Of a DNA stretch of 64,000 bases, positions 40,380 to 51,104 are shown one piece after another. The position numbers and the translations under genes are program-made. The DNA is taken from contig JAOCZO010000028.1 in NCBI GenBank assembly GCA_026413255.1, positions 60,827-124,826 of the forward strand, in the 5' to 3' direction. Positions within the stretch are counted from its first letter, which is position 1. Each line of letters opens with the position of its first letter. Source of the DNA: Fereydounia khargensis (Eukaryota; Basidiomycota; Ustilaginomycetes; Urocystidales; Fereydouniaceae). The notes under the pieces were generated by a model that had not been told where the DNA came from, did no database searches, and worked only from the letters and a program-made list of their open reading frames with translations.

Positions 40380-42449
40380 TCACGGCTCCTGGTCGTCGTG
40401 TGTCTGCAGAGCCTGGTACGCCGCGCCCGGCCCGCCGCCAAAGCTGTGCTGCACATCGCTCAGGCTGACGCCCTTCATTTCCGGCAGGCGGCGGTGCGTA
40501 AACACCCAGCTGCACACTGCGACGCCGGCGTAAAGCGCAAAGCAGCCGGTCGGCGTGATCAGCTTGAGCATGTGCAGGAACGTGGCCGAGATGAGCAGAT
40601 TGGCTGACCAGTTAGTCGCCGTGGCCAGCCCGGCGCCCATGCCGCGCACGGGGCCCGCAAACACCTCGGCCTGGATGAGCCACGGGACAATGCCGAGCCC
40701 CAGTGCATAATTGAGCGTAAACAGGATCATGAATACCAGCGCGAGGTACGCCCATCCCGACGCAGCCCCAGCCCCAGACCCGGAGCCGGAGCCCGAGGTC
40801 GGCCCCAGTTCCATCTGGCCAAACGTGATGCTCAGCAGCGCCAGCGAGACCGCCATGCCCGCCGTGGTCCACAGCAGCAGCTTGCGACGCCCCCACGAGT
40901 CGAGGAAGCGCATCGCAACTACCGTGCCGACAAAGTTGGCCACTGCGATCCCGACGGCCGCCGCGTTCGGGTTGGCAAATCCAGCCATGAGCAGCAGGCG
41001 CCCGCTGAAATACATGAGACTGTTGAACCCGACCGTCTGCTGGAATAGCTGCAGCCCACACGCGAGGATGAGCGCCCGGCGATTCGCTGGCTCGTTCCAG
41101 AGCATGTGGAGCTTGCTCTTGGCCTCGAGGCCCTTGGTGGACGCGGCTGAGAGCAGCTCTGGCGCACGGCGGGGGAGTGGGAACCCTCGTCGCTCGCCGT
41201 CGTCCGAGTGGCGCTGTTGCTGCTGGTCGTCGTCACTGCTATCTTGGCTCTCCTGGTGAGTGGTTCCGTGCATGCTGTCCTGCATCCGCTCGATCTCGGC
41301 GTCAATCTCGTGGTTGGTCGCGGTCGGGTAGATGCGCATGAGCACGTGGCGTGCGCTGATCACCTTGCCGCGGGCCACGAGCCAGCGGGGCGACTCGTCG
41401 AGGTAAAAGAGTCCGATGAGCTGGATGAGGGCCGGTGCACCGCCAGCGAGCACCATCCAGCGCCAACCTTTGGGGAGGTTGTAGAACGCTGCATCGATCA
41501 CGTAGGCGATGACCTGGCCGCCAGTGACGAGGAGGCTGTTAATGCCAACGATGCGACCGCGCAGATCCGAGGGCGCGACTTCGGCAAGGTAGGTGGGCAC
41601 GACCATACTCGCCATGCCTACACCCAGGCCGACCATGACTCTGCCTAGCACGAGCTCACGCACGACCTGAGACGCAGCCTGCTCGAGCGAGCCGAGCAAG
41701 AAGAGGACACCTGACGCAATCATGACCTGAGGGACAGGTGTCAGCAGCGGGACAAGAGACTTTCTCGCACGCTCTGGATGGTTGCTTACCTTCTTACGGC
41801 CAAGCCAATCTGCCATGCGACCAGCAATGACAGCCCCGATGATAGCACCCACAGTGGTGGCACTGACGATAAGCTCTTGCTCGCCCTCACTGAGCTCGTG
41901 TCCAAGATCCTCGTGGATGGCGACGAGCATGCCGCTCGCGATACCAGTGTCCCATCCGAACTGGAGCCCGCCGAGACAGGCGACGGCGGTGAGGCGGGCC
42001 AAGTAGGTGGTCGAGCTTGCCTGTGACGAGTCAAAGAGGCTGCCGCTGCTGCTGAGACCTGGGGCGGCGTCCATTTCGGCTGCTTGAGCTCGGGCTGCGT
42101 TCCCGCCGCCGCCCACTGCTGCGTGACGATCTAGCGTGCTGTGGGCCAGGGCAGGGAGAGCAGACTCGGAGGTGGGCGTGGCAAAGTCGTCGAGCTCGAT
42201 GCTAGAGGCGGTGGGAGAGGTGATGGTAAACGCAAACGCAGGAAGCGAGGCGTGCGGGTTTGCGGATGTGCCGAGAATCTTGGTCGAGTAATGGATGCCC
42301 TGAGAAGCAGTCGAATGTAAAGATGGAGCGCAGGGGCCGGTGATGGCTGGCAGACTGCAGCTGTGGAAAGGGGTTACAGTCCCAGTACCGCACCAGTGGT
42401 TAGTTGGTGATGGGAACCAAGGTGCACAGTCCAGGAGCTTTTGTAGCAT
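40380..42449 (-). CDS. MFS sugar transporter, myo-inositol (ITR) type
   Basis: Twelve-helix proton-linked sugar porter. An intron at 41727-41789 (63 nt, GTAAGC donor) is a stop-free multiple of three; removing it joins GRMADWLGRKK to VMIASGVLF. Family signatures: FGWDTGIASGML in helix 1, GRVMVGLGVGMASMVVPTYLAE-type helix 4, LDESPRWL, QQTVGFNSLMYFSG in helix 7, SWGRRK and LPEMKG. The GFNSLMY segment points to inositol transporters. A large hydrophilic loop with a Gln run separates the two halves. The start is uncertain: the coordinate given is the first ATG of the open frame; ATG at 42074 gives a short N-terminus; or an upstream exon (ATG at 42559, exon end 42503) may splice to 42299. Core identity is secure. 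Confidence 0.85.
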   Translation of the reverse strand: MLQKLLDCAPWFPSPTNHWCGTGTVTPFHSCSLPAITGPCAPSLHSTASQGIHYSTKILGTSANPHASLPAFAFTITSPTASSIELDDFATPTSESALPALAHSTLDRHAAVGGGGNAARAQAAEMDAAPGLSSSGSLFDSSQASSTTYLARLTAVACLGGLQFGWDTGIASGMLVAIHEDLGHELSEGEQELIVSATTVGAIIGAVIAGRMADWLGRKKVSNHPERARKSLVPLLTPVPQVMIASGVLFLLGSLEQAASQVVRELVLGRVMVGLGVGMASMVVPTYLAEVAPSDLRGRIVGINSLLVTGGQVIAYVIDAAFYNLPKGWRWMVLAGGAPALIQLIGLFYLDESPRWLVARGKVISARHVLMRIYPTATNHEIDAEIERMQDSMHGTTHQESQDSSDDDQQQQRHSDDGERRGFPLPRRAPELLSAASTKGLEAKSKLHMLWNEPANRRALILACGLQLFQQTVGFNSLMYFSGRLLLMAGFANPNAAAVGIAVANFVGTVVAMRFLDSWGRRKLLLWTTAGMAVSLALLSITFGQMELGPTSGSGSGSGAGAASGWAYLALVFMILFTLNYALGLGIVPWLIQAEVFAGPVRGMGAGLATATNWSANLLISATFLHMLKLITPTGCFALYAGVAVCSWVFTHRRLPEMKGVSLSDVQHSFGGGPGAAYQALQTHDDQEP

Positions 42450-43086
42450 GCAAGCCCAGTCGAGTTGGCTGGCGACCCTCTCCTCCACAAAAGCACACTC
42501 ACGCGGGGCTGCTGCTGGACGGACCCTACTCGGCTCGGAACACGTCCGTCTGACTGCATCCTTCGACTCGGGCCATCACAGCACGGTACGGTGCTTGCTC
42601 TCTTGCACCTTGCTACGATCACACTCGCCGAACGATAACCAAGATTCATGGGACATGCTGACTTGTTCGGAACTGCCGCAAGCCTCGATATTAAATTTAA
42701 CATAATTTCTGCGAGCTTGGGCAAGACTTCTCTTAATAATAGGAAATGCAGCAGAATCCTTCCAGCTGGTACTGGCTTGGCTTCAGAAACGTCCCCGGAG
42801 CACCAGCCAGCCACGGCACAAAAAGCACTTCACAGGGGTGTGCAATCTACCGTCGAGCCGTATGGCAGAAGGAGAACAGCTTTGACCGCGACAAGAGGAA
42901 TGGGGCACGTGCTGGACAATTGACATCTCCCCACACGCTCAGTCTGATGAGGTCGTGACACATTGCAGGTTCTGGCACATACATATATATCAACCGAGCG
43001 AGCCTTTCCCTTGTCACCTTCCTACCTGTCCTCTCGGCACCAGCTATGAAGGCCAAGTTGCAAGCCACCGGCGCCCATTGCAAGCC
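42450..43086. other. Divergent region, transporter / F-box-like gene
   Basis: Holds a possible first transporter exon (42503-42559), an AT-rich island (42687-42746) unlike its GC-rich surroundings, a TATATATA-type box, and a short upstream ORF, listed separately. Confidence 0.55.
42980..42992 (+). promoter_or_regulatory. TATA-like element before the F-box-like gene
   Basis: A TACATATATATCA stretch about 100 bp before the chosen start codon and about 55 bp before an upstream ORF. It is the clearest TATA-like box noticed in the window; use is inferred. Confidence 0.5.
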
Positions 43087-43090
43087 ATGA
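43046..43090 (+). other. Short upstream ORF overlapping a start codon (ATGA)
   Basis: A 14-codon ORF whose TGA stop overlaps the ATG of the F-box-like protein in an ATGA arrangement. It would make translation of the main frame depend on leaky scanning or reinitiation. Confidence 0.5.
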
Positions 43091-44199
43091 CGGGACGGGT
43101 TCTACGCTACCTTCCGTTCCTGTGGCTATTTGCGCGGTCCCTTTCGCACCCGGAGGGGCGTCGCAACGTTTCTTCGGCGCGCACGATTCTCCGTGCCGAA
43201 TGCCACCACCAGCACCGGGTGGGGTGTGCGACGTTGCAGCTGCAGCTCCCGCTGCGCGAGAGTGTGGGTGCTTCCGGGCTGTTTCGAGCGCTGTTGCCGA
43301 GCAGGGGCGACACACGGCTGCCGGTCGAGGTGGTCCAGCGTATCCATACGTACATGGATGGCGACGACCGGAGTGCGCAGCTCGTATGCCGGCCCTGGAT
43401 GGCTGCGCTGCGTGCGCGCTTCTGGAGAGCAAGGTACCTCCGCCTTGCGGGGCCGTCGCTGACCACCTGGTCTGAGCTCGCCCAGCGTGCCCGCTTCCTG
43501 GCTTGTCAACACACCGACCGCGCCCTCATCGACGTGCGCCTCGTCAGCGCAGAGGTAGACTCCAACCCCCTCCCCCAGCGCATCATCCTCCTCCTCAAAG
43601 ACTGCACCCACGTCCGCCGCATAGAGGTCGGCCCCGCCCTCCCCGTCGTCAAGGCCATCCTAGAACCCCTGCTACACGCATGCGCCAGCAACCTAACCCA
43701 CTTCACCTTTCACGCCCCTGACCTCCTTTGGGCGAAATCCATCCTCGACTCGACACCAAAGCTGCAGCGCCTCACTATCGCTATCGACAGAGTACCCCCC
43801 GACCCACTCGTGATATCTCTTGTCTCCGTACTCCTCTCATACACCGGACCCGACGTCGTGTTCCGCGTACAGCGTCATCTCAAGGATGCGCAGTACAGAT
43901 ACATCTCTGACTTTATGCATCAGTGGGCAGAAGAGATGAGAACAAGCGTAAAGTGGTTCATACAGGGTCAGGATGTATGCAAGGACAAGCGTGCAAGGCG
44001 CCTCAGGCGTAGGTGGAACATTGCCCTCATCGACTCGTCTCCGTCCGACAAGCAAACACGCGATTCTCCCAGCTCTCCCAGTAGTGCCTCGCAGAAACGC
44101 AGCACCTTCAACTGGCCGATCAGTGTCTTTTGTCTCGTCATCAGTCTTGCCTTTGCGCCACCCATCGGCCACGGTCCCTTTTCCTTGTCCTTCTTCTAG
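43087..44199 (+). CDS. F-box-like protein
   Basis: Intronless, 370 aa from the ATG giving MTGRVLRYLPFLW. An F-box-like helix cluster lies at about residues 78-120: RLPVEVVQRIHTYMDGDDRSAQLVCRPW then RARFWRARYLRL. Downstream are leucine-rich, LRR-like segments (LKDCTHVRRIEVG, SNLTHFTFHAPDLLWAK, PKLQRLTIAID), the layout of fungal F-box proteins that recruit substrates to SCF ubiquitin ligases. The C-terminus is basic then hydrophobic (WPISVFCLVISLAFAP), possibly a tail anchor. Substrate is unknown. Codon choice turns strongly C-ending after about 43510. The quotation above is split because the family call depends on the first helix; assignment is moderate. It converges on the TBC gene with 61 bp between stops. 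Confidence 0.65.
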   Translation: MTGRVLRYLPFLWLFARSLSHPEGRRNVSSARTILRAECHHQHRVGCATLQLQLPLRESVGASGLFRALLPSRGDTRLPVEVVQRIHTYMDGDDRSAQLVCRPWMAALRARFWRARYLRLAGPSLTTWSELAQRARFLACQHTDRALIDVRLVSAEVDSNPLPQRIILLLKDCTHVRRIEVGPALPVVKAILEPLLHACASNLTHFTFHAPDLLWAKSILDSTPKLQRLTIAIDRVPPDPLVISLVSVLLSYTGPDVVFRVQRHLKDAQYRYISDFMHQWAEEMRTSVKWFIQGQDVCKDKRARRLRRRWNIALIDSSPSDKQTRDSPSSPSSASQKRSTFNWPISVFCLVISLAFAPPIGHGPFSLSFF

Positions 44200-44260
44200 G
44201 TTTCTTTGAAAACGAGATAAATTATTGTTTATGCGCATGTGCGAGACGGTAATGTGTCTG

Positions 44261-47200
44261 CTATAAGAACGAGTCCTCCTCGTCCGTCTCGGGGAAGGTG
44301 AGGGACGATCCAATGGCCGCGAGACCGCTTTCGTCCTGTAGCGAGTCCTCGTACCCGGACGTGGGGGCCGCAAACATGTCGTCGCGGAGGAGGTCGCTGC
44401 CATCCGAGACAGGTCTTGTGGTCCCCTCTTCGCGCTTCGAGCCAGTACGAGCGCGGGTGAACCGTTTCGAGCGGACGATGCTCGTGCGCGGCTTCACGTC
44501 TACCGGCTCGTCACGCAGCTCCACAGGTTGCCAGGCAGACTCCGCAGACGCCGAGCCCACCGTCGAGCTGCTTCCGCGCTTCACATTGGTACGACGCGAG
44601 ATGCTGCCTGTCCCAGTGACGAGTGGCACGTCAGACGAGCTGGCAGCTTGGCCAAAGTCAAGAGACGACGGCTTGGTCGTGCGTTGGAACGCACTCGCTG
44701 GAACGGTGGTGGCGTCGCTAGGCGCCATCAAAGGCGCCTCAGGGACAGCTGGGTGGCTGGTAAGACTCGTGTTGGGCGAGTCGGACTCGGAGGCAGCACT
44801 CGAGCTCCGCTCACTCGCCGAGCTGCTCGCGCCTGTTCGACTGGCTGCTCGTGAGCCAGGGTTGTGCGCTAGTGGACCGGTCGAGATCTTACGGCTCGGT
44901 TCGTCAAGCACAGAGTGACTGCTGCTTCCCTCGCGCGGCGGGCGAGCAGACTGCATGAGCAGCAACGGCCGCGGCCCAGCTCCAGCCCCCCGACCATTTG
45001 ATGCCTCGCGCTGACGGGGCAGAATGCCTAGCTTCGCTGCAGCCCGTAGACTTGGCAGGCTAAAACTTCCACCCTCGCTGTTTGTCTCGCTCGGAGCAGG
45101 CGACGTGACCATGCTGATCCGTTTGCCGCTCAGGTCAGTGTACTCCATACGCCCAGCTGGACTGTCCGACACGTTTGGCAAGGGAAAGTCTGGCATCGTT
45201 TCGCGTGACCAGCGCGTCATATCAGGCGTGCGCGGAGAGCCGTTGGGAGCCATGGGAGGGTTAGATGCGCTGCTTGCTGATCGGCCCTTGCGGAAAAAGC
45301 CAGCGCTCACAGAGCCAAACGAAGCCATGCGGTTGCTCAAGGGCGTGCCCATCGGCTCGGGAGACGACTCTCGGCTGCCAAAGCTCGCCAGCGCTTTTGC
45401 TGTCAGGTTCGTGCTTGCCTTGGACAAATTAGCAGCAGCATCACTGCTCTGGATCGCTTCGGCGTAACGCTGCAACACACCACTGAGAGGGGGACGAGAT
45501 GGAGTCGACGCGGCCGAAACGAAGCCGCTAGATTCGCGCGACGTGTCCGGACTGTCAGCTGCAGCGGGAGAGTAGAACGAACTGTTGCTGATGCTGCGCC
45601 CCATGGATCCAAACCAGCCACCTTTGGCCGGAGTTAGGTTACCGTTCGGGGAGTATTCTGAGATTGACCGGAGACTGCTGCTGTTGCTAGCTGATGGGTT
45701 GACTGACCCAGTCGAGTTGGCCCATCCACGCAGCGCCTGAGCAGCACGTGCCCTCACAGAGCCGCCAGTGCTCAAGCTTGTATCGCTGACATCGTCCTCG
45801 TCATCCTCGGGCGGAGCATCGCCGGTGAGGTCGGCGGCCAGACGTCGTTGCTTAAACAGCAGTGCTGATTCGAGAATGGGACCAATGTCGTCGTCGGGGT
45901 AGGCCTGTAAGACACGCATCCCCTGAGAGAATGCCTCGGCCTCATCTGAAAAGCTGGCGTCTGGTAGCTGCGGCTTTACATGAATGAGCAGCGCGCAGCA
46001 GACGTCGATCAAAAAGTCGATCTTGGCACCATTGGACTGGGTGTCTTGCTCCGCTAAGAGGGCGTCCCAGACCCGCAACACAGAGGGCAGCGAGAGCTCG
46101 GTGCTGATCAGGCAGGCGAGCCAACGGAAGGAGTAGTAGGGTAGACGTGGATCGAGCGAAAAGGCACGCAAGTCACGCCACAGATCGGCATCCAGCCACT
46201 TGAGGCGCAGACTGAGTCGCTTGAGCGCGCCAGCCATGCCAGTCTTTGAAAAGTTGCCTTCAAGTCCAGAGGCATTGGCGCGATTCGGGAGGCCCAGAGC
46301 AGCTTTGTCGATGCCGTCAAACTCGTAGAGCTCGCGCACCTCACCGATCAGGATCGAGAAGCACCAGAAGGCATCCGCTTCGGCATGTGGGCTGACGCCG
46401 TCCGCATCGTCGTCGCGGCCATAATCCTCGTCCATCGGTGAGAGAGGTGGAGACAAGGGGCTTGCCTCGCCATGCTCATCGCTATCGATCGTGGATTCAC
46501 TCTGGTATGGCAACGATCCAGCGGTGCCAAAGACGTAGAACAGGGTGAAGAGGGCCTCGTTCATGCCCTGGACGTAACCTATGCTCGGATTGAGCAACGC
46601 ATGAATGTAGAGAATGCGAAGGAGCGAGTGCCAATTGCGATCTGTGATAGTTGGAGGTGGTGTTATTGTTGTTGTGATCGATGCTGGCGGCGAAGGAGGA
46701 GATGCAGAACGTGCAGATGGTTGCGAGTCGAGATCCGGTTGCTGAGAGATGCTGGTATCCGCTTGATGTGTTGTTGGTTGCGAATGCGAGGTATTTAGAT
46801 CTTGTTCTTGCTCCTGCGCTGAAGCGAATGATGCTTGGGATGAGTTGACAGATTTGCCTCCGGGAGATGGTGGAGAGAGGTAGATGGGCGGGCTAATGGG
46901 CAGATCAGTGTCGGTAGAAGGGGCTGATGTCGCTGTGGCCGTCTGGACTGTGGGTGCCTGGTGAAGGACCTCGCGTGCCTTGCCCTTGACGTCCTGGACG
47001 TGGAAACCCTCGCAGCCCAGCTGCTCGGCAAAGCTGGCATTGATGCGTGCAAGCCGCTTGAGAATGTTGTGCCTCTGCTCGAGTCGGGCGACCGGGCGAC
47101 GTCGACGGTGTTGGCGCGGGTTGGCATGCAGGCTGTCCGGGCTGACAGGGGAGACGGCATCGGCGGGCTCTGGTGCCAAAGGACACGAGCTGCTAGGGCG

Positions 47201-47655
47201 AACCTGGGCCTGATAAAAGGCGAATGCATTCTTCCGAGACCGATAGAGATCCTTGTAGATCTGATCGAGGAGCGCGTCCTTGTCGGAGAGACCATCTCTC
47301 TGGGCAGGGGCATCCAAGGCGGGCGAGAAGTCGGAAACGAATTGCTGTGGGGACGGAAGGGACACAATCGATCAGAGACTGTGTGAACGACACTAGGGTG
47401 TGCGGGACTTACGTAGTATTCCTGGCGGCGATTGGACAGGGTGGATGCCCACTCCTTCTTTTCAGCAGGGAGGTAGCCGAGCAGAACCTTCCAGGCCTGA
47501 GCGCGGATCCAAGCGGGCGAGTCTGGAATGCCGCCCTGGAGAGAGAGATGGCGGAGGCTGTAGAGATCGGCGATGGTTCTCCCGGGCATGAGATCGCTGG
47601 GATCGAGGAGCTCGACGAAGGAGTGGGTGCGCTGGGAGCGGCCTGCCTGGAACAT
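44261..47655 (-). CDS. TBC-domain Rab GTPase-activating protein (TBC1D13-like)
   Basis: Rab-GAP controlling vesicle transport. My model has exons 47413-47655 and 44261-47344 (1108 aa) around a 68-nt GTAAGT intron; the join makes RQEYYQFVSDFSP. The split TBC domain begins GIPDSPAWIRAQAWKVLLGY near residue 40. The arginine finger motif IYKDLYR lies near residue 111; a Ser/Pro/Gln-rich insertion of over 150 residues follows; then the glutamine finger in IGYVQGMNE near 336, AFWCFSILIGEV, and YYSFRWLACLISTELSLPS. Both catalytic fingers are present. About 500 residues of Ser-rich, probably disordered tail follow. The arrangement resembles TBC1D13 and its fungal relatives. The target Rab cannot be told from sequence. 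Confidence 0.9.
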
Positions 47656-48128
47656 GGTGTCGGCGCTGGCGCTGGTGGGGGGATTGCACAGGTGAACAGG
47701 ACGATGCTATGCGGGAGGCGAATCCATAGGCGAGTCTGAGGGAGGGTACGAGTCGAGAATGCTGAGAGTGGTGGCTAGGAGAATAAGGTAGAAGATGACA
47801 ATGCTGGAGAATGCAAATGCGAGGCTGCCGTTGGATGGGGATGGGGATGAGGATGTGAGTGTGGATGTGGATGTGGAAGGCTATCAACGTGGGGCGGAGG
47901 GAAGGCGGGAAGCCAGGAAGCAGCGGGAGAGATTGACAGCGAGCAGTCAAAAAGTGTCGACACAGTCTGAGTCTGAAACGCACACCTGCACGTAACGCCT
48001 GCACGCGAAGGCCCTGGGAAAATCAGAGAGTGCGTGGACTGCACTGCGCTCAGCACAGGACACTACTGCCGGGCGATGCAAGCGTCAAGCATGAGCATGC
48101 CAGCTGCTGCAAAGAGGCGCACTGCGCA

Positions 48129-48164
48129 GTACTGTACTGTACTGTACTGTACTGTACTATACTG
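48129..48164. repeat. GTACT tandem array
   Basis: About six copies of a 5-bp ACTGT/GTACT unit, the longest example of a motif seen in many intergenic stretches here. Confidence 0.9.
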
Positions 48165-48285
48165 TTGTCGGCTTGTTTGGGTGGCTGGTTGGCTGGCTGG
48201 AGGGCTGTCGGGTGATGGCGATGAGCGAGACAAGGGGCGATGGCGATTGTATAAGATGGGTTGACTGGCAAGAAGAACGACAATC

Positions 48286-48328
48286 GCAGTCACAGTCACA
48301 GTCACAGTCACAATCACAATCACAGTCA
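48286..48328. repeat. CACAGT hexamer microsatellite
   Basis: Seven copies of a CACAGT unit, the later ones with a G-to-A change (CACAAT). Same unit as the array at 7181-7210. Confidence 0.85.
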
Positions 48329-49409
48329 TAAGCACACGCAGCCAACAGCCAGCCGGCTGCTCCAACTGGGGCTTGGAACAAGGCGCTGCGTGCCGGTGAT
48401 ATTGGCAACGAGGCAAATCAGCCGTCGTGTGCAGTGTGCCCTGAGACACTAGATTCGATTAGAGCGCGCGCCGCCCCGATCCGCCCATTGTATTCGAGTG
48501 ATACCGTACCGTACAGTACCGCACTCAGGGCGGCCGGGCTGACGGGGTTGTCTGGCTGGTGGTGGTCCCTTTCTTTCAATCAACCAGGGTGCCCTCGCTC
48601 AGACACAAAAGCACGGCGAGGTGGCTCGAGAAGACACAGCACCATCAAATCAGAAACGGCGATCCCGACAATCCCCCATGCCCAGAAAGCGAAGACGTGG
48701 AATTGTGATGGGATGGAACGCAGAATAGGCTTCGTCGATGCCAAAGTGGTGTCAACTGAAATGTGTAACTTATTTTTAACCAACCACGCCAGGCCGTTGG
48801 TACCGCACCTCCCTCTAATGGAGAACGGTGGAGACCAGGGCGCGCTGCAATTTAGGGGACAGTCTGTGGGCCAAGACAACTGGCCTCTGCAGGGCGACTT
48901 GCGCGGGCCGGCCGGCTAGAAACGAAGAAGGGCGAGAGCGAAGAAAGTGAAATGGAGGGTGGGCTGGCTACCTTTGTATTCGAATTCAAAAGGGCGAGAC
49001 TGCACGGCGCGTGTGTAGTACTGGTCGGTACCCAGGTCCGAGGCAGGGAATCAAATTACAACTTGCTTGCCGGGCCCTGCTATGCTGTTTGGCAGTCAGG
49101 TGAGTGGGCTGTGGTCAGCTTGGCAGTGCGTGTGCGGCGGGTGTTTCTGCCCGGCTGGCGGATGCACTTTGCCCTCGGGCTGCCTCTTTTTTGGCTGTGC
49201 GTGATGGAATCCACAATGACCCCTTTTGGACGCACACCGACACTCACACTCGCACCTCACACACTCACACTCTCTCCAATCTCGCCTCCGGCACATCTTC
49301 CCCTCCGCACACCATCACGTCCCCCGCAGCAACACTTCATCCACCAGCAATCCAAGCAGCTCATTTTCAGCCTCACAGCACAGCGTACACCCGCCACCCC
49401 CGCGCCACC

Positions 49410-50704
49410 ATGGCCATCTTCAAGAGGAAGAACAAGGCCGCCAGCCAGGATCCTAACCAGGACGACAGCGATGCCGGCAGTGCCAAGGGCCTCAAGCGCT
49501 TTGCTCAGCGAAAGCCTGCGAGTGAGTCTGGCGACAAGCCGCTGCTAACCGGCTTACCGAATCACTGACTGACTGACCGACCATTGCTTACTTGCATCAA
49601 GACACGGCGTTCAAGCAACAGCGACTCAAGGCATGGCAGCCCATCCTGACACCCAAGACCGTGCTACCAACCTTCTTCCTGATCGGTCTCATCTTTGCGC
49701 CCCTCGGAGCCGTTCTCTACTACTACAGCCAGCAGGTAAACGAATTCAGCATCGACTACACCGAGTGCCGCAACGCGCCAGCACCACCTGCGCAAGAGCA
49801 GATCCCGACATCCAAGTTTGACTACCAGCTTCACGACAAGAACTCGTCCAACTTCCAGCCGCCAGCCTGGTCCTGGGAAGCTTCCACCAACACATGCAAC
49901 CTCTACTTTACCGTACCCTCCCAACTGGACGCCAGTGTGTTCATGTACTACAAGTTGACCAACTACTACCAGAACCACCGACGATACGTCAAGAGCCTCG
50001 ACTCGGACCAGCTTCTTGGAGACGCCGTTTCCTTCGGTACCGTCAAGGGCGGCCAGTGCAAGCCGCTCGACATTGACGGTGCCACCAACAAGATCATCTA
50101 CCCCTGCGGTCTCATCGCCAACAGCGTCTTCAACGACACATTTGCTGACCCCGTCCTTCTCAACGTGGCTGGAGGAGATGCACAGAACCAAACGTACACC
50201 ATGAGCGAGAAGGGCATCGTCTGGCCTGGTGAGCGCGACAAGTACAAGCGCACCAAGTACACTGCCGACCAAATCGTGCCCCCGCCCTTCTGGCGCGGCA
50301 GCACGGGCACCTACGGCTTTGGTGCCAACGGCTACGAGAACGGAACAATCTACGACCCGTCTGACGACGAGCACTTTATGGTGTGGATGCGTACCGCTGG
50401 TCTGCCTACGTTCCGCAAGCTGTACAAGCGAAACGACAACGACCCCATGCTGCCTGGTCGATACCTGATCCAGGTGGTGGACAACTACCCGGTCAGCATG
50501 TTCTCCGGAACCAAGAGCGTAGTGTTTAGCACCGTCTCGTGGGTCGGTGGACGCAACCCGTTCATGGGTCTCGCCTACATTGCCGTAGCTGGCCTCTCGG
50601 TCCTGCTCGGCTTGCTCTTTACGGCCCGACACCTGATTAGGCCAAGGAAGCTGGGTGACATGAGCTACCTCAGCTGGAACCAGCCTGAGAGCCACGGCAG
50701 GTGA
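49410..50704 (+). CDS. CDC50: CDC50/LEM3-family P4-ATPase subunit
   Basis: Beta subunit that chaperones lipid flippases of the Drs2/Dnf type out of the ER and supports phospholipid translocation. My model has exons 49410-49521 and 49602-50704 (404 aa) with an 80-nt intron (GTGAGT donor). The start ATG has a strong CACC context. After a cytosolic basic segment with FKQQRLKAWQPILTP, a family signature, transmembrane helix 1 runs at about residues 55-78, and helix 2 at about 355-385. The lumenal domain contains NQT, NDT and NGT glycosylation sites, paired cysteines, and the motifs PCGLIANSVFNDT and RYLIQVVDNYPV, all typical. No feature is missing. The 3' neighbour converges across 400 bp. Confidence 0.95.
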
Positions 50705-51104
50705 TCCGATCCCCCACACGCTCTCAACAAGAGTCTTGCCCTTGTTTTCTCTGTTTTCCTTTCCTCGCGCCGTCTCCACAGTATCTCTACACGGCTCGTC
50801 ACCTACCGCTTTGTACATACGTATCCTCTTTCTTCTCTACGGAGCCTACTTAATGCCAACGTACACTCTGCGTGTCCAAAGCCCGTGTCTCCCTTCCTTG
50901 GCGAAACCCAGACAGTACAGTACGAGGTGAGAGTGCGAATTAAATCACTAGGATTCTTTAAACGATCTACGGTTACAGAGGAACAAACGCCCTAAAGAAC
51001 TAAACACTGTAAAATAAACGAAATGCTACTGTATGAGAAAATGCCCAAGTGCGATAACTAGAATAGAGTAGTGATGATGCCCGGGGGGGGGGGGGGATAC
51101 GGCG
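50705..51104. other. Convergent intergenic region CDC50 / CoA ligase-like
   Basis: Holds the two 3' ends. A GACAGTACAGTACG site lies at 50911-50924, then an AT-rich 100 bp, then a 14-base G run at 51083-51096. No gene seen. Confidence 0.55.
51083..51096. repeat. G14 homopolymer
   Basis: Fourteen consecutive G just past the stop codon of the leftward CoA ligase-like gene, so its transcript would carry a C14 run in the 3' UTR. Length may be affected by sequencing error. Confidence 0.8.

Larger units (their letters stand above)
47656..49409. other. Long divergent intergenic region TBC gene / CDC50
   Basis: 1.75 kb with no supported gene. It carries degenerate GGATGT repeats (47836-47878), a GTACT array (48129-48164), CTGG repeats near 48182, a CACAGT array (48286-48328) and another GTACAGTAC site near 48507. 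A 161-codon open frame at 48434-48919 has no recognisable similarity and is not called. Confidence 0.55.

Noticed and set aside
48434-48919. 161-codon open frame in the TBC/CDC50 gap
   Set aside because: No recognisable domain, no nearby splice pattern or promoter signal, and composition like surrounding intergenic DNA. Kept as intergenic.
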